Assembly: GCA_030765235.1 (NCBI GenBank)
Contig: JAVCCW010000030.1
Span: 72,144-118,098, forward strand
Direction: 5' to 3'
DNA length: 45,955 nucleotides
DNA from: Candidatus Gorgyraea atricola
GTDB lineage: Bacteria > Omnitrophota > Gorgyraeia > Gorgyraeales > Gorgyraeaceae
Part shown: piece after piece, positions 1-6,694 of the stretch
How the letters are laid out: each line of letters starts with the position of its first letter
Position numbering within the stretch: the first letter of the stretch is position 1
Position numbers and translations under genes: made by a program
The notes under the pieces: model-generated
Database searches by the model: none
Told to the model about the DNA's origin: nothing
Seen by the model: only the letters and a program-made list of their open reading frames with translations

Positions 1-567
1 CTTTTCAATGCCATCCTTGCCTATCAGGTCCCTGGCATTATAACCATAACTCCTGAGTAACTCCAACTCGCTCTTATTTATCTCTCCCACATAACCAACG
101 ATATGCGCAGAAGCCTTTTTGTATACATGCCTCCTTAAAGGAAATTCTCTGACCAGGACGCCTGGCATATCCAGCTTTGACTCCTCTATGAGAACTGCCT
201 CTCTCTTGGATACATTTTTTAACAACTCGCATGGCGCGAACGGCGCCTGATAGTTGCGTTTGTAATTTCTTTTCAATAAACTCTCTGGGATATTCAGAAG
301 ACTGGAAAGCTTTGCTATCTCGACATCGACATCACCGGCCTCTTGCGGTATTATAAAGACACCGAAGGCGAGCGTGTTATCGACGATCGCATTATCGTTT
401 CTATCATATATGATCCCTCTGGGCGCGGCTATATTTAAGAGACGAATGCTGTTTTTGTAACTAAGATCTCTATAAAGCGGGCCTTTGATCACCTGGAGAT
501 AATAAAGGTAGGCGGCCAACAATATAAAAAGAATCGCAAATAAAAAATTTAAAGCCCTTATCCTCAT
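1..567 (-). CDS. mrdA: Penicillin-binding protein 2 (peptidoglycan transpeptidase), N-terminal part
   Basis: The gene starts at ATG 567-565 and runs off the left edge of the window, leaving 189 residues visible. The protein opens with MRIRALNFLF followed by a single hydrophobic helix (about residues 6-24), then the class B PBP signature 'APRGIIYDRN' (about residues 48-57), and later 'HIVGYVGEI', all typical of the N-terminal pedestal of PBP2. In the family, PBP2 is an inner-membrane transpeptidase that cross-links peptidoglycan during rod elongation with MreBCD and RodA. The start codon overlaps the mreD stop as ATGA, so translation is probably coupled. The catalytic SxxK domain lies outside the window, so activity cannot be judged. 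The order mreB-mreC-mreD-PBP2 strongly supports the call. Confidence 0.93.
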   Translation of the reverse strand, partial: MRIRALNFLFAILFILLAAYLYYLQVIKGPLYRDLSYKNSIRLLNIAAPRGIIYDRNDNAIVDNTLAFGVFIIPQEAGDVDVEIAKLSSLLNIPESLLKRNYKRNYQAPFAPCELLKNVSKREAVLIEESKLDMPGVLVREFPLRRHVYKKASAHIVGYVGEINKSELELLRSYGYNARDLIGKDGIEK

Positions 568-983
568 ATTGTCCTATGGCTACCATCGGCGATCTTAAAC
601 ACCAGCGGCGAGATTGCAGTCGAAAAAAGAATTGTGATAAAAAAAGACGGGCGGATAACTCCACTCAGAACAAAATACAAAAGATAAAACAGGCCCAGCC
701 CGCAAAATGAAAATATAAATTGCATAAAAATATTTTCCTTGTAAGACATGTGCTCCCTGGCAAGGCCTGATGCCAGGCCTATCATACCGTAAAGCGCGAT
801 ATTCAATCCAAATGCGCAGCCAGAGAGTACTTCCATAAAGATCCCGATCCCGCAGCCAACGAGCGCTCCCAAAACCGGCCCTTTTCGCAGCCCTGCAAAA
901 ATCGCCAGCACTACTAAAAGATTTACATCATCCAGCACTGTCATTTGCAGTAAACCGGCAATAAAGATCCAGACAAAAAGCAT
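564..983 (-). CDS. mreD: Rod shape-determining protein MreD
   Basis: This is a 139-residue, very hydrophobic protein with about five predicted membrane helices; 'GALVGCGIGIFMEVLSG' matches the conserved glycine-rich MreD region. MreD is a small integral membrane partner of MreC in the elongasome. A good ribosome binding site (AGGAGAGG) lies just upstream of ATG 983. It follows mreC with a gap of 11 bases and overlaps the PBP2 gene by 4 bases. MreD is poorly conserved in sequence, so position in the operon carries much of the weight. Confidence 0.9.
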   Translation of the reverse strand: MLFVWIFIAGLLQMTVLDDVNLLVVLAIFAGLRKGPVLGALVGCGIGIFMEVLSGCAFGLNIALYGMIGLASGLAREHMSYKENIFMQFIFSFCGLGLFYLLYFVLSGVIRPSFFITILFSTAISPLVFKIADGSHRTI

Positions 984-994
984 AACCTCTCCTG

Positions 995-1771
995 CTAACG
1001 AATTACGAGTACCTCTTGTAACTGTCTCATGTCTACTTCTGGCTCTACAAGCGCGTTTAGATAAAGTCCGCTCGCGTCCTTATCCACAGAGACCACCTCG
1101 CCTATCAATATCTCCTTTTTAAATATACCACTGAATCCGGAAGTAATGATCTTGTCGCCTTCCTTGACCTCGCAATCTAAATCCAGATATTTCATAATAA
1201 GACCTGAACGCATATTTCCTGTAATCGCGCCCTCATCCCTTGTGCGCTGGACAATAGCGCTGACCACTGAATCACGATCAGTGATCAAAAGTACCCTGGC
1301 AATGCTCCAGCCCACCTCGCGCACTCTGCCCACAAGGCCATTCCCACTTATCACCACCATGCCTTTGCGCACATTGCGACTCTTACCTTTATCGATAATA
1401 ATCGTGTCCTTTAGACCCGAAGGATCCTTGGCTATCATCATGGCTGGCACAAATTTATGTCTTTTAGCTTCTGTAAAATCAAGGAGCTCTCTAAGTCTCT
1501 TATTTTCCAAGCGAGTCTCCTGCAATTTTAAGATCTCTTTTTTCAGATTGATCAGATCCTCGCGCAAGATCTTATTCTCGCTCCGCATCTCATTAAAATT
1601 AGAGATATCGCGCAGCGCATAATACGAACCAGATACCACCTTAAGCGGCATGCGGAATATATTCAGGATTTTTATTTGGGTCTCTGCTGAAAAAATTTGG
1701 GAAAGAAATAAAAGGCTGGCTACACTAAGAAATACTATTACAAAAGGAAGGTTTTTCTCTTTTTTGCCCAC
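995..1771 (-). CDS. mreC: Rod shape-determining protein MreC
   Basis: This 258-residue protein has one N-terminal membrane helix (about residues 9-29), then a coiled coil (about 60-95, with 'NKILREDLINLKKEILKL'), then the two small beta-barrel domains of MreC ('VISGNGLVGRVREVGWS', 'VVSAIVQRTRDEGAITG'). MreC bridges cytoplasmic MreB and the periplasmic transpeptidase. The start is GTG at 1771-1769: an in-frame TAG lies two codons upstream, so no earlier start is possible, and no ATG follows before the membrane helix. An AAGGA element sits about 13 bases upstream. The gap to mreB is 21 bases and to mreD 11 bases, consistent with one operon. Confidence 0.94.
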   Translation of the reverse strand: MGKKEKNLPFVIVFLSVASLLFLSQIFSAETQIKILNIFRMPLKVVSGSYYALRDISNFNEMRSENKILREDLINLKKEILKLQETRLENKRLRELLDFTEAKRHKFVPAMMIAKDPSGLKDTIIIDKGKSRNVRKGMVVISGNGLVGRVREVGWSIARVLLITDRDSVVSAIVQRTRDEGAITGNMRSGLIMKYLDLDCEVKEGDKIITSGFSGIFKKEILIGEVVSVDKDASGLYLNALVEPEVDMRQLQEVLVIR

Positions 1772-1792
1772 GCACTAATGTTAATCCTTATA

Positions 1793-2860
1793 TTAAAAAT
1801 CCAGCCTAGAACGAACAGTGACTTTCTTTAGGTATTTTATTTCGCTTAAGACCTTGCCAGTGCCTATTGCCACTGCGGTCATGGGGTCTTCAGCTATATG
1901 GACAGGCAATCCTGTCTCTTCGCTTATCAGCTTATCCATTCCTCTTAAAAGAGCACCGCCTCCTGCTAGAATAATTCCCCTCTCGATCAGATCAGCTGAA
2001 AGTTCCGGTGGAGTCCTTTCAAGCGTCATCCTGGTGGCCTCGAGTATTGCTGAGATCGGGCCTGCGACTGCTTCTCTTATTTCTTCAGAAGAAATCGTGA
2101 TCGTCTTGGGAAGGCCTGCCACTAAATCGCGACCGCGCACCTCCATTGTCAACTCTTCTTCAAGCGGATACGCAGAGCCTATCTTTATCTTTATCTCCTC
2201 TGCTGTGCGTTCACCGATCATAAGATTATACGTCTTTTTCAGATGTTCAATAATCGCCTCGTCCAGCTCGTCACCACCTATACGAATAGAGCGCGAAAAT
2301 ACAATACCTGCGAGCGATATAACAGCTATCTCAGTCGTGCCGCCGCCAATATCAATGATCATGTTGCCGCTCGGATCCTGAATCGGAAGCCCCACGCCAA
2401 TAGCTGCTGAAATCGGTTCCTCCACCAGGTAGACCTCGCGCGCGCCAGCATGCTCTGCGGAATCCTTCACAGCTCTCTTCTCCACCTCTGTAATGCCAGA
2501 CGGGATCGCGATCACCATACGCGGCCTCACAAATACCCTGCGATTGTGGACCTTTTTTATAAAATATCGGAGCATATCTTCTGTTATTTCAAAATCAGCA
2601 ATAACACCATCCTTCATCGGCCTTATCGCAACGATATTGCCTGGCGTGCGTCCCAGCATTCGCTTTGCCTCTTCTCCTACTGCCAGTATATTGCGCACTC
2701 CCTTCTGAATCGCGACCACTGATGGTTCGCACAAAACTATTCCGCGGCCCTTTACATAGACAAGGGTCGTAGCAGTGCCAAGATCGATCCCCATATCATT
2801 CGAGAAAAGACCTAACAAATAATCAATGCCTTTTTTTAAAAGTCTAAAAAACTGCGTCAT
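1793..2860 (-). CDS. mreB: Rod shape-determining actin homologue MreB
   Basis: The 355-residue product carries all actin-fold nucleotide motifs: phosphate-1 '[16 protein letters not shown]', phosphate-2 '[17 protein letters not shown]' and the adenosine motif '[15 protein letters not shown]'. MreB polymerises under the membrane and steers cell-wall synthesis for rod shape. The N-terminal extension '[19 protein letters not shown]' is amphipathic and would suit direct membrane binding, as known for Gram-negative MreB. The ATG at 2860 is preceded by AGAGGTG at a good distance. The gene lies 55 bases downstream of aroA and heads mreC-mreD-PBP2. Length is close to the usual 335-350 residues. Nothing looks broken. 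Confidence 0.97.
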   Translation of the reverse strand: MTQFFRLLKKGIDYLLGLFSNDMGIDLGTATTLVYVKGRGIVLCEPSVVAIQKGVRNILAVGEEAKRMLGRTPGNIVAIRPMKDGVIADFEITEDMLRYFIKKVHNRRVFVRPRMVIAIPSGITEVEKRAVKDSAEHAGAREVYLVEEPISAAIGVGLPIQDPSGNMIIDIGGGTTEIAVISLAGIVFSRSIRIGGDELDEAIIEHLKKTYNLMIGERTAEEIKIKIGSAYPLEEELTMEVRGRDLVAGLPKTITISSEEIREAVAGPISAILEATRMTLERTPPELSADLIERGIILAGGGALLRGMDKLISEETGLPVHIAEDPMTAVAIGTGKVLSEIKYLKKVTVRSRLDF

Positions 2861-2915
2861 TTTTCACCTCTTCGAATTTCAATAATCTTAATTTTACCAA
2901 AGGGACGCGTCTTTG

Positions 2916-4430
2916 TCAAATATTCTTTAATATTTTAAAAAAACCTGGGAAGGATTTATTGATACAACTGAGGCCAGTTACTTTGACCTTGTCTTTAATA
3001 GCGAGGTCTGCGATAAGCATACTCATGGCTGTGCGATGGTCGCCAAAGCTAGAAACAGTCGCCCCATGCAAGTTTTTCCCACCGTTTATCACTATATGCC
3101 CACTCCTTGTCCCTTGCCTGCCCCGTACGAAATCTTTGATTTTCGTATGGGGTCCCTTGCCTGCCCCGTACGAAATCTTTGATTTTCGTATGGGGTCACT
3201 TGTCACTTTTATGTCTGCGCCCAATTTCCTCAAATTAGTCACCATAGACTTAACGCGGTCTGTCTCTTTTACGCGCAACTCTCCTATACCTTTAATATAG
3301 GTCGTACCTTTGGCAAAACACGCTGCAAGCATTATTATAGGTATTTCATCTATTGCCTGCACGACTTCTTTCGGCGAAATTATAATCCCCCGAAGTCTAC
3401 TGGACTTTACAACAATATCCCCACACCCCTTGTCCCTTGCCTGCCCCGTACGAAATCTTTGATTTTCGTATGGGGTCCCTTGTCTGCCCCGTACGAAATC
3501 TTTGATTTTCGTATGGGGTCCCTTGTCCCTGACATCCGCTCCCATCCTCTTTAATATATCAATGATCCCGGTCCGCGTTGGATTAAGTCCGACATTTTTA
3601 ATAATAATCTTTACGTTTGGCAAAATACAACCAGCAACAATAAAAAACGCAGCGCTAGAAATGTCACCAGGAATCTTGATTGTACCAGGCGATTTCAGCA
3701 TAGCAGGACCTTTCAAACTAACTTTACACCCATGCCCCGTACCCGAGCGAAGCGAGTGGTTCGGGGCTTCACCCTTAACCCTACATCCAAATCGCCGCAG
3801 CATCTTCTCAGTATGATCTCTCGACTTCACCGGTTCAGATACACTCGTAACACCATTGGCGTATAACCCTGCCAACAACACACAAGACTTCACCTGCGCG
3901 CTTGCAATCTTTGATTTATATTTAATCGCTTTTAACTTGCCCCCTTGGATCTTTAAAGGAGGGCAAACCCACTCGGCCCTTGTCCCTTGTCCTTTGCCTG
4001 CCCCGTACGAAATCTTTGATTTTCGTATGGGGTCCCTTGTCCCTTCTACGCTAGCCCCCATCGCCTTAAGCGGCTTTACTACCCTAGCCATTGGCCTCTT
4101 CGAAAGCGAACGATCCCCCTTAAGAACAACTTTAAAATCCTGACCAGCTAAAATCCCAGGTAAAATCCGCATCGTAGTTCCAGAATTACCAAGATATATA
4201 GGGCCTTTGGGCTTTTTTAACCCCCGCATCCCCACACCTGACACCTGACAGCTGAAAGCTAACAGCTTAATAGACACTCCCATGGCCCGAAACGCAGCTA
4301 TAGTGCGCAAGATATCATCAGCCATCAATAGATTTTTTATGCGTGTAGTACCCTTTGAAATGGATGCGAGCATTATTGCTCGATGAGATATAGACTTATC
4401 AGGAGGGACGATTATCTTACAGACTTTCAA
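2916..4430 (-). CDS. aroA: 3-phosphoshikimate 1-carboxyvinyltransferase (EPSP synthase), enlarged by in-frame repeats
   Basis: EPSP synthase joins shikimate-3-phosphate and phosphoenolpyruvate in the aromatic amino-acid pathway, in the cytoplasm. Visible motifs in order: DKSISHRA (residues 11-18), LGNSGTTMR, GDRSLSKRPM, SAQVKSC, GDISSAAFF, DEIPIIMLAA, LRVKETDRVK and FGDHRTAMSM. At 504 residues it is about 70 longer than the usual 425-440. The excess comes from palindromic DNA read through in-frame: segments such as DPIRKSKISYGAGKG and GPHTKIKDFVRGRQGT are the same 32-nt palindrome translated in different frames. All family motifs survive and no stop interrupts the frame, so I expect an active enzyme with surface loops. 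The only good start is TTG 4430-4428, overlapping the upstream gene by 14 bases; an in-frame TGA lies a few codons further upstream, and the first ATG would remove the DKSISHRA motif. Confidence 0.93.
   Translation of the reverse strand: MKVCKIIVPPDKSISHRAIMLASISKGTTRIKNLLMADDILRTIAAFRAMGVSIKLLAFSCQVSGVGMRGLKKPKGPIYLGNSGTTMRILPGILAGQDFKVVLKGDRSLSKRPMARVVKPLKAMGASVEGTRDPIRKSKISYGAGKGQGTRAEWVCPPLKIQGGKLKAIKYKSKIASAQVKSCVLLAGLYANGVTSVSEPVKSRDHTEKMLRRFGCRVKGEAPNHSLRSGTGHGCKVSLKGPAMLKSPGTIKIPGDISSAAFFIVAGCILPNVKIIIKNVGLNPTRTGIIDILKRMGADVRDKGPHTKIKDFVRGRQGTPYENQRFRTGQARDKGCGDIVVKSSRLRGIIISPKEVVQAIDEIPIIMLAACFAKGTTYIKGIGELRVKETDRVKSMVTNLRKLGADIKVTSDPIRKSKISYGAGKGPHTKIKDFVRGRQGTRSGHIVINGGKNLHGATVSSFGDHRTAMSMLIADLAIKDKVKVTGLSCINKSFPGFFKILKNI
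3105..3208. repeat. In-frame double palindrome in aroA, site 1
   Basis: Two copies of a 32-nt imperfect palindrome lie at 3121-3152 and 3164-3195 (arms CCCCGTACGAAATC and GATTTTCGTATGGGG around a short TTT loop), 43 bases apart. The pair is flanked by imperfect direct repeats, CCTTGTCCCTT starting at 3105 and ACTTGTCACTT starting at 3198. The distance between the direct repeats is 93 bases, exactly 31 codons, so aroA stays open. Confidence 0.9.
3428..3530. repeat. In-frame double palindrome in aroA, site 2
   Basis: Copies of the same 32-nt palindrome lie at 3444-3475 and 3487-3518, again 43 bases apart. They are bounded by perfect 10-base direct repeats CCTTGTCCCT at 3428-3437 and 3521-3530. 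The spacing between the direct repeats is again 93 bases (31 codons). In the protein this gives two 'RDKG' motifs flanking the inserted residues. Confidence 0.9.
3735..3766. repeat. Second, related palindrome in aroA
   Basis: This 32-nt imperfect palindrome begins with the same CCCCGTAC and ends in CGGGG but has a different centre (GAGCGAAGCGAG). It encodes 'EAPNHSLRSGTGHG' within AroA. Weakly similar 11-base sequences flank it 45 bases (15 codons) apart. It may be a diverged member of the aroA palindrome family or an independent REP-like element. Confidence 0.65.
3977..4045. repeat. In-frame single palindrome in aroA, site 3
   Basis: One copy of the 32-nt palindrome lies at 4001-4032. It is bounded by perfect 12-base direct repeats CCCTTGTCCCTT at 3977-3988 and 4034-4045. 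The spacing is 57 bases (19 codons), so it is also frame-neutral, although the single palindrome unit needs a longer left spacer here to achieve this. Confidence 0.9.
4233..4270. repeat. CTGACA/AGCTGAAAGCT repeat in aroA
   Basis: The tract contains CACCTGACACCTGACAGC followed by TGAAAGCTAACAGCTTAA. It resembles the AGCT-rich repeat before the S74 gene at 19423-19478. In AroA it encodes the unusual 'AFSCQVSGVG' stretch just before the LGNSGTT motif, where the family has no such insert. Confidence 0.55.
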
Positions 4431-5214
4431 TAATAAAATTACCTTTCTTCATGCGATTTATATTTCCGCCTGGCAAAACAGTCGCGGATGACATAGTATC
4501 ATAAACCTTATTTATCTCAGCCACGCCCAGAAGCTCTGTTCCATCCCTTACTTCGAATTTCATGCCATTCTCAATGCCATTATCCTGGCCCAGATCAGTA
4601 ACAACAAAGCTGTACTCTTTATTAACAACAAGTACTGTTCCTCTTAAAAGCTTCTTGGTTTGCTCTACTGCAGCTGATGGGGCACTTGCAGAAGAAGAAC
4701 TCACCACTATCTTATCTAAATCCACTGAACTCTCTTTTAAATCAGAGATCTTATCCTGGAGCTTTTTCTTTTCAGACTTGAGCCTGGTGAGACTCGCCTT
4801 TGCCTTCTCGTAATCAAACTCCAAACCCTCCAGCTTCTTTGAAATGCTCAGCTTCTCTTTTCTCTCTTTTTCCAGCTCATCTTTTAATTCGTCGACTTCC
4901 TTTTTCTTTGCGGTCAGATCCTTTGTCGCTGCCTTAGCCTTGTCTTTTTCGTTCTCGATCTTCTCTGAAAAACCATCTATCTTTTCCTGCAGCTCTGTCA
5001 TCTTTGTCTCTGCTTCTTCCTTGGCCTTCTTATTAGAATCGATCTCTTTCTCGAGTCGCCTCTTGTCTTTGAGCGTGGCAGCCAGCTTATCCTCCAGAAG
5101 CACCCTCTTCGTGTATTCCCTTTCCTTGCCTATAAATGCAAATACAGCAAGGCTTGCTGAAGCAATACTTGCGACCACTAACAAGACGAGAACGATCTTA
5201 AATGTTTTTGACAT
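4417..5214 (-). CDS. Membrane-anchored coiled-coil protein, MreC-like layout, function unknown
   Basis: The 265-residue protein has an N-terminal membrane helix (about residues 6-28, KIVLVLLVVASIASASLAVF), then a long Lys/Glu-rich coiled coil (about 33-170), a Ser/Ala linker (VSSSSASAPSAA) and a C-terminal globular region of about 75 residues with a beta-rich pattern ('GTVLVVNKEYSFVVTDLG', 'GMKFEVRDG'). The layout is that of MreC: anchor, coiled coil, small beta domain facing the periplasm. I do not recognise a named family. It is the first gene of the aroA-mreBCD operon, has its own strong promoter at 5235-5263, an AGGGG ribosome binding site, and overlaps aroA by 14 bases. A role in envelope or wall assembly is plausible from context only. 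Confidence 0.85.
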   Translation of the reverse strand: MSKTFKIVLVLLVVASIASASLAVFAFIGKEREYTKRVLLEDKLAATLKDKRRLEKEIDSNKKAKEEAETKMTELQEKIDGFSEKIENEKDKAKAATKDLTAKKKEVDELKDELEKERKEKLSISKKLEGLEFDYEKAKASLTRLKSEKKKLQDKISDLKESSVDLDKIVVSSSSASAPSAAVEQTKKLLRGTVLVVNKEYSFVVTDLGQDNGIENGMKFEVRDGTELLGVAEINKVYDTMSSATVLPGGNINRMKKGNFIIESL

Positions 5215-5234
5215 AAAATCCCCTTTTTGTGAAA

Positions 5235-5263
5235 AGTATATCCTTAAATAACTGAATTGTCAA
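5235..5263 (-). promoter_or_regulatory. Sigma-70-type promoter of the aroA-mre operon
   Basis: On the minus strand, TTGACA (5263-5258) and TATACT (5240-5235) are separated by exactly 17 bases. It sits 20 bases upstream of the start codon at 5214, leaving a short leader with AGGGG. Confidence 0.85.
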
Positions 5264-5284
5264 GGATTATGAATGATTAGAGTT

Positions 5285-5310
5285 GTAGGCCGGGTTTAAA
5301 CCCGGCCTAC
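5285..5310. repeat. GTAGGCC palindrome, copy 1
   Basis: This is a perfect 26-nt palindrome, arms GTAGGCCGGGTTT and AAACCCGGCCTAC. It lies between spoVG and the coiled-coil gene. There is no T-run on either side, so it is not a canonical intrinsic terminator. Related copies occur at 8789-8820 and 35427-35452. Confidence 0.9.
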
Positions 5311-5321
5311 TAAGAAGAGCC

Positions 5322-5591
5322 CTACTGCTTACGCTCGTACTCCGACAGGACAATGTCGCTCAGTAATCCCCTGAACTCCTTTGTAGTCGGAAAAGCAATA
5401 TCATGCCATTTACCATCTTTGTCTTGCCTTCGCGGCATGCCTACGAACAAACCATTCTTGCCTTCCACCACCTTGAGGCCCTTTACAATAAATACATTTG
5501 CGAACAAGAGATCCGCAAAGGCCTTAAGGTTTGTTTCTCCGCTGAGCCTGTGCAGGTTCAGCACCTGGATACCATTATCCGGCTTTACCAT
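5322..5591 (-). CDS. spoVG: SpoVG-family regulatory protein
   Basis: The 89-residue product matches SpoVG across its length: 'LKAFADLLFANVFIVKGLKV', then 'EGKNGLFVGMPRR', then 'DIAFPTTKEFR' and 'VLSEYE'. SpoVG is a small nucleic-acid-binding dimer known from Firmicutes and spirochaetes as a site-specific DNA/RNA-binding regulator. I choose ATG 5591-5589, because AGGAGG at 5605-5600 lies 8 bases upstream; an in-frame GTG at 5600 overlaps that ribosome binding site and is unlikely. An ECF-type promoter (5608-5643) ends only a few bases upstream, so SpoVG is probably an output of the neighbouring sigma factor. Confidence 0.93.
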   Translation of the reverse strand: MVKPDNGIQVLNLHRLSGETNLKAFADLLFANVFIVKGLKVVEGKNGLFVGMPRRQDKDGKWHDIAFPTTKEFRGLLSDIVLSEYERKQ

Positions 5592-5607
5592 ACCTATCAC
5601 CTCCTGT

Positions 5608-5643
5608 TATATTAGACACGGGAGGAGGGTACTTTTCTTTCAA
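5608..5643 (-). promoter_or_regulatory. ECF-type promoter a, upstream of spoVG
   Basis: On the minus strand, TTGAAAGAAAA (5643-5633) is followed after 13 bases by GTGTCTAATATAA, with an A/T-rich upstream tract. It is nearly identical to promoter b at 7496-7531. It is embedded in the 3' end of the anti-sigma gene: the TAA stop of that gene is part of the -10-like element. Confidence 0.75.
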
Positions 5644-6040
5644 CTTTTTTTTGAGCCTGCTGCATTCCTTTAAATATCATGATAGTGCGCCTTGCAGCCT
5701 CGCCTTCCATCGCCCACTTAAATCCCAGGATCAGCGACGCTGTCAGAAACTGCAAAAAGTACCTTTTGAACACAAATGAAAGCGCGAGCATAATAATTGT
5801 GCCAAAAAGCCACTTCAGTTCAGAGCGTGATCTTCTTTCTCGAACCCCAAGCATCTTTCTGATCTTCCCTTTTAGTAGCTCCGGGCATTCCCATGAGCCA
5901 GATCCAGCCTCATGGGCAAGCACTAAAAGATCAAGGCACTTCCCACAGCTAGCTATATGCGCTTCTATCTTCTCTCGCTCAGCACCTGAGAGAGCACTAT
6001 CCAAATACGATGAAAGCTCCCTTTCATTAGGACACCTCAT
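5612..6040 (-). CDS. Zinc-finger anti-sigma factor (zf-HC2 type)
   Basis: The 142-residue product has an N-terminal anti-sigma zinc-finger motif, C3 and H28-x3-C32-x2-C35 ('HIASCGKC'), a linker, and a hydrophobic region of one or two helices ('WLFGTIIMLALSFVF', 'FLQFLTASLILGFKW'). Such proteins bind and silence an ECF sigma factor at the membrane and release it on an envelope signal. I choose ATG 6040, because AGGAAGG at 6055-6049 is 8 bases upstream; earlier in-frame GTG 6049 and ATG 6046 are too close to it. It follows the ECF sigma gene by about 50 bases, the classic pairing, and has its own ECF-type promoter. Confidence 0.88.
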   Translation of the reverse strand: MRCPNERELSSYLDSALSGAEREKIEAHIASCGKCLDLLVLAHEAGSGSWECPELLKGKIRKMLGVRERRSRSELKWLFGTIIMLALSFVFKRYFLQFLTASLILGFKWAMEGEAARRTIMIFKGMQQAQKKVERKVPSSRV

Positions 6041-6058
6041 TGTCATCACCTTCCTCTA

Positions 6059-6095
6059 TTATATATGACACATCAAACCTCTTATTTTCTTTCAA
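6059..6095 (-). promoter_or_regulatory. ECF-type promoter c, upstream of the anti-sigma gene
   Basis: On the minus strand, TTGAAAGAAAA (6095-6085) is followed after 13 bases by GTGTCATATATAA. An A-rich tract (AAAAAAATT) precedes it. The TGA stop of the sigma gene lies inside the -35-like element, so the promoter is built into the gene junction. Confidence 0.7.
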
Positions 6096-6643
6096 ATTTT
6101 TTTCAAGCGCCTCTTTAAAATAGGCTTTTTTCTGGCAATAATAGTGGAGACCGTATTTATAGGCATCTTCATAAACCCTGCTATCTCCTTGTGCGTCCTC
6201 CCGTGTATTATGCTGGATTTCATCACGATCTTCTCTTTAGCGCCAAAATCCTCCATTGCCCCATCTAACTCATCTGCCAGAAGCATACTGCTGTCCGGCT
6301 CTACCTTTATATTATCCATCCTATAAAATTCATCTTCAGGAAGAAGTCTTTCCTTCTTCTGTCTCACATAATTAAGCGCCCTATTCTGAGTAACTATGCT
6401 GAGCCATGCGTTTATCTTCTTTCTATCCGCTACATCCCTAAGCCTGTCCTTCTCCCACAGCTCAAGAAAAATCCCCTGAACGATATCTTCTATGTCATGC
6501 TGGCCAAATGCAATACCGCTTCTCCTCAGCTTCTCCCTTGCCGAATAATACAAAAGGCCTGAGAAGCGTTCTATGAACTCTCCCCAGGCCTTTTCCTCGC
6601 GCCTGATACAACGCTCAATCAACTTCTGGGTATCTCCAAGCAT
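6092..6643 (-). CDS. ECF-family RNA polymerase sigma factor
   Basis: The 183-residue product has sigma region 2 (about residues 23-90, with 'DIEDIVQGIFLELWEK' and 'NAWLSIVTQNRALNYVRQ') and region 4 (about 130-180, with 'HKEIAGFMKMPINTVSTII' as the helix-turn-helix). There is no region 1.1 or 3, which defines the ECF group. ECF sigma factors redirect RNA polymerase to a small regulon, usually including themselves and their anti-sigma gene, which is the next gene here. ATG 6643 has only a weak ribosome binding site. No promoter is evident in the 51 bases before it, so it is probably transcribed through the RAYT gene from promoter b. Confidence 0.93.
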   Translation of the reverse strand: MLGDTQKLIERCIRREEKAWGEFIERFSGLLYYSAREKLRRSGIAFGQHDIEDIVQGIFLELWEKDRLRDVADRKKINAWLSIVTQNRALNYVRQKKERLLPEDEFYRMDNIKVEPDSSMLLADELDGAMEDFGAKEKIVMKSSIIHGRTHKEIAGFMKMPINTVSTIIARKKPILKRRLKKI

Positions 6644-6694
6644 ACTCAGATACTATCACGCACTCACCTAAACCTCCATAGCCCCCCAGTCAGG

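Noticed and set aside
5285-5310. GTAGGCC palindrome as an intrinsic terminator of spoVG
   Set aside because: No T-run follows on either strand and the same palindrome occurs elsewhere in other contexts, including inside a gene end.
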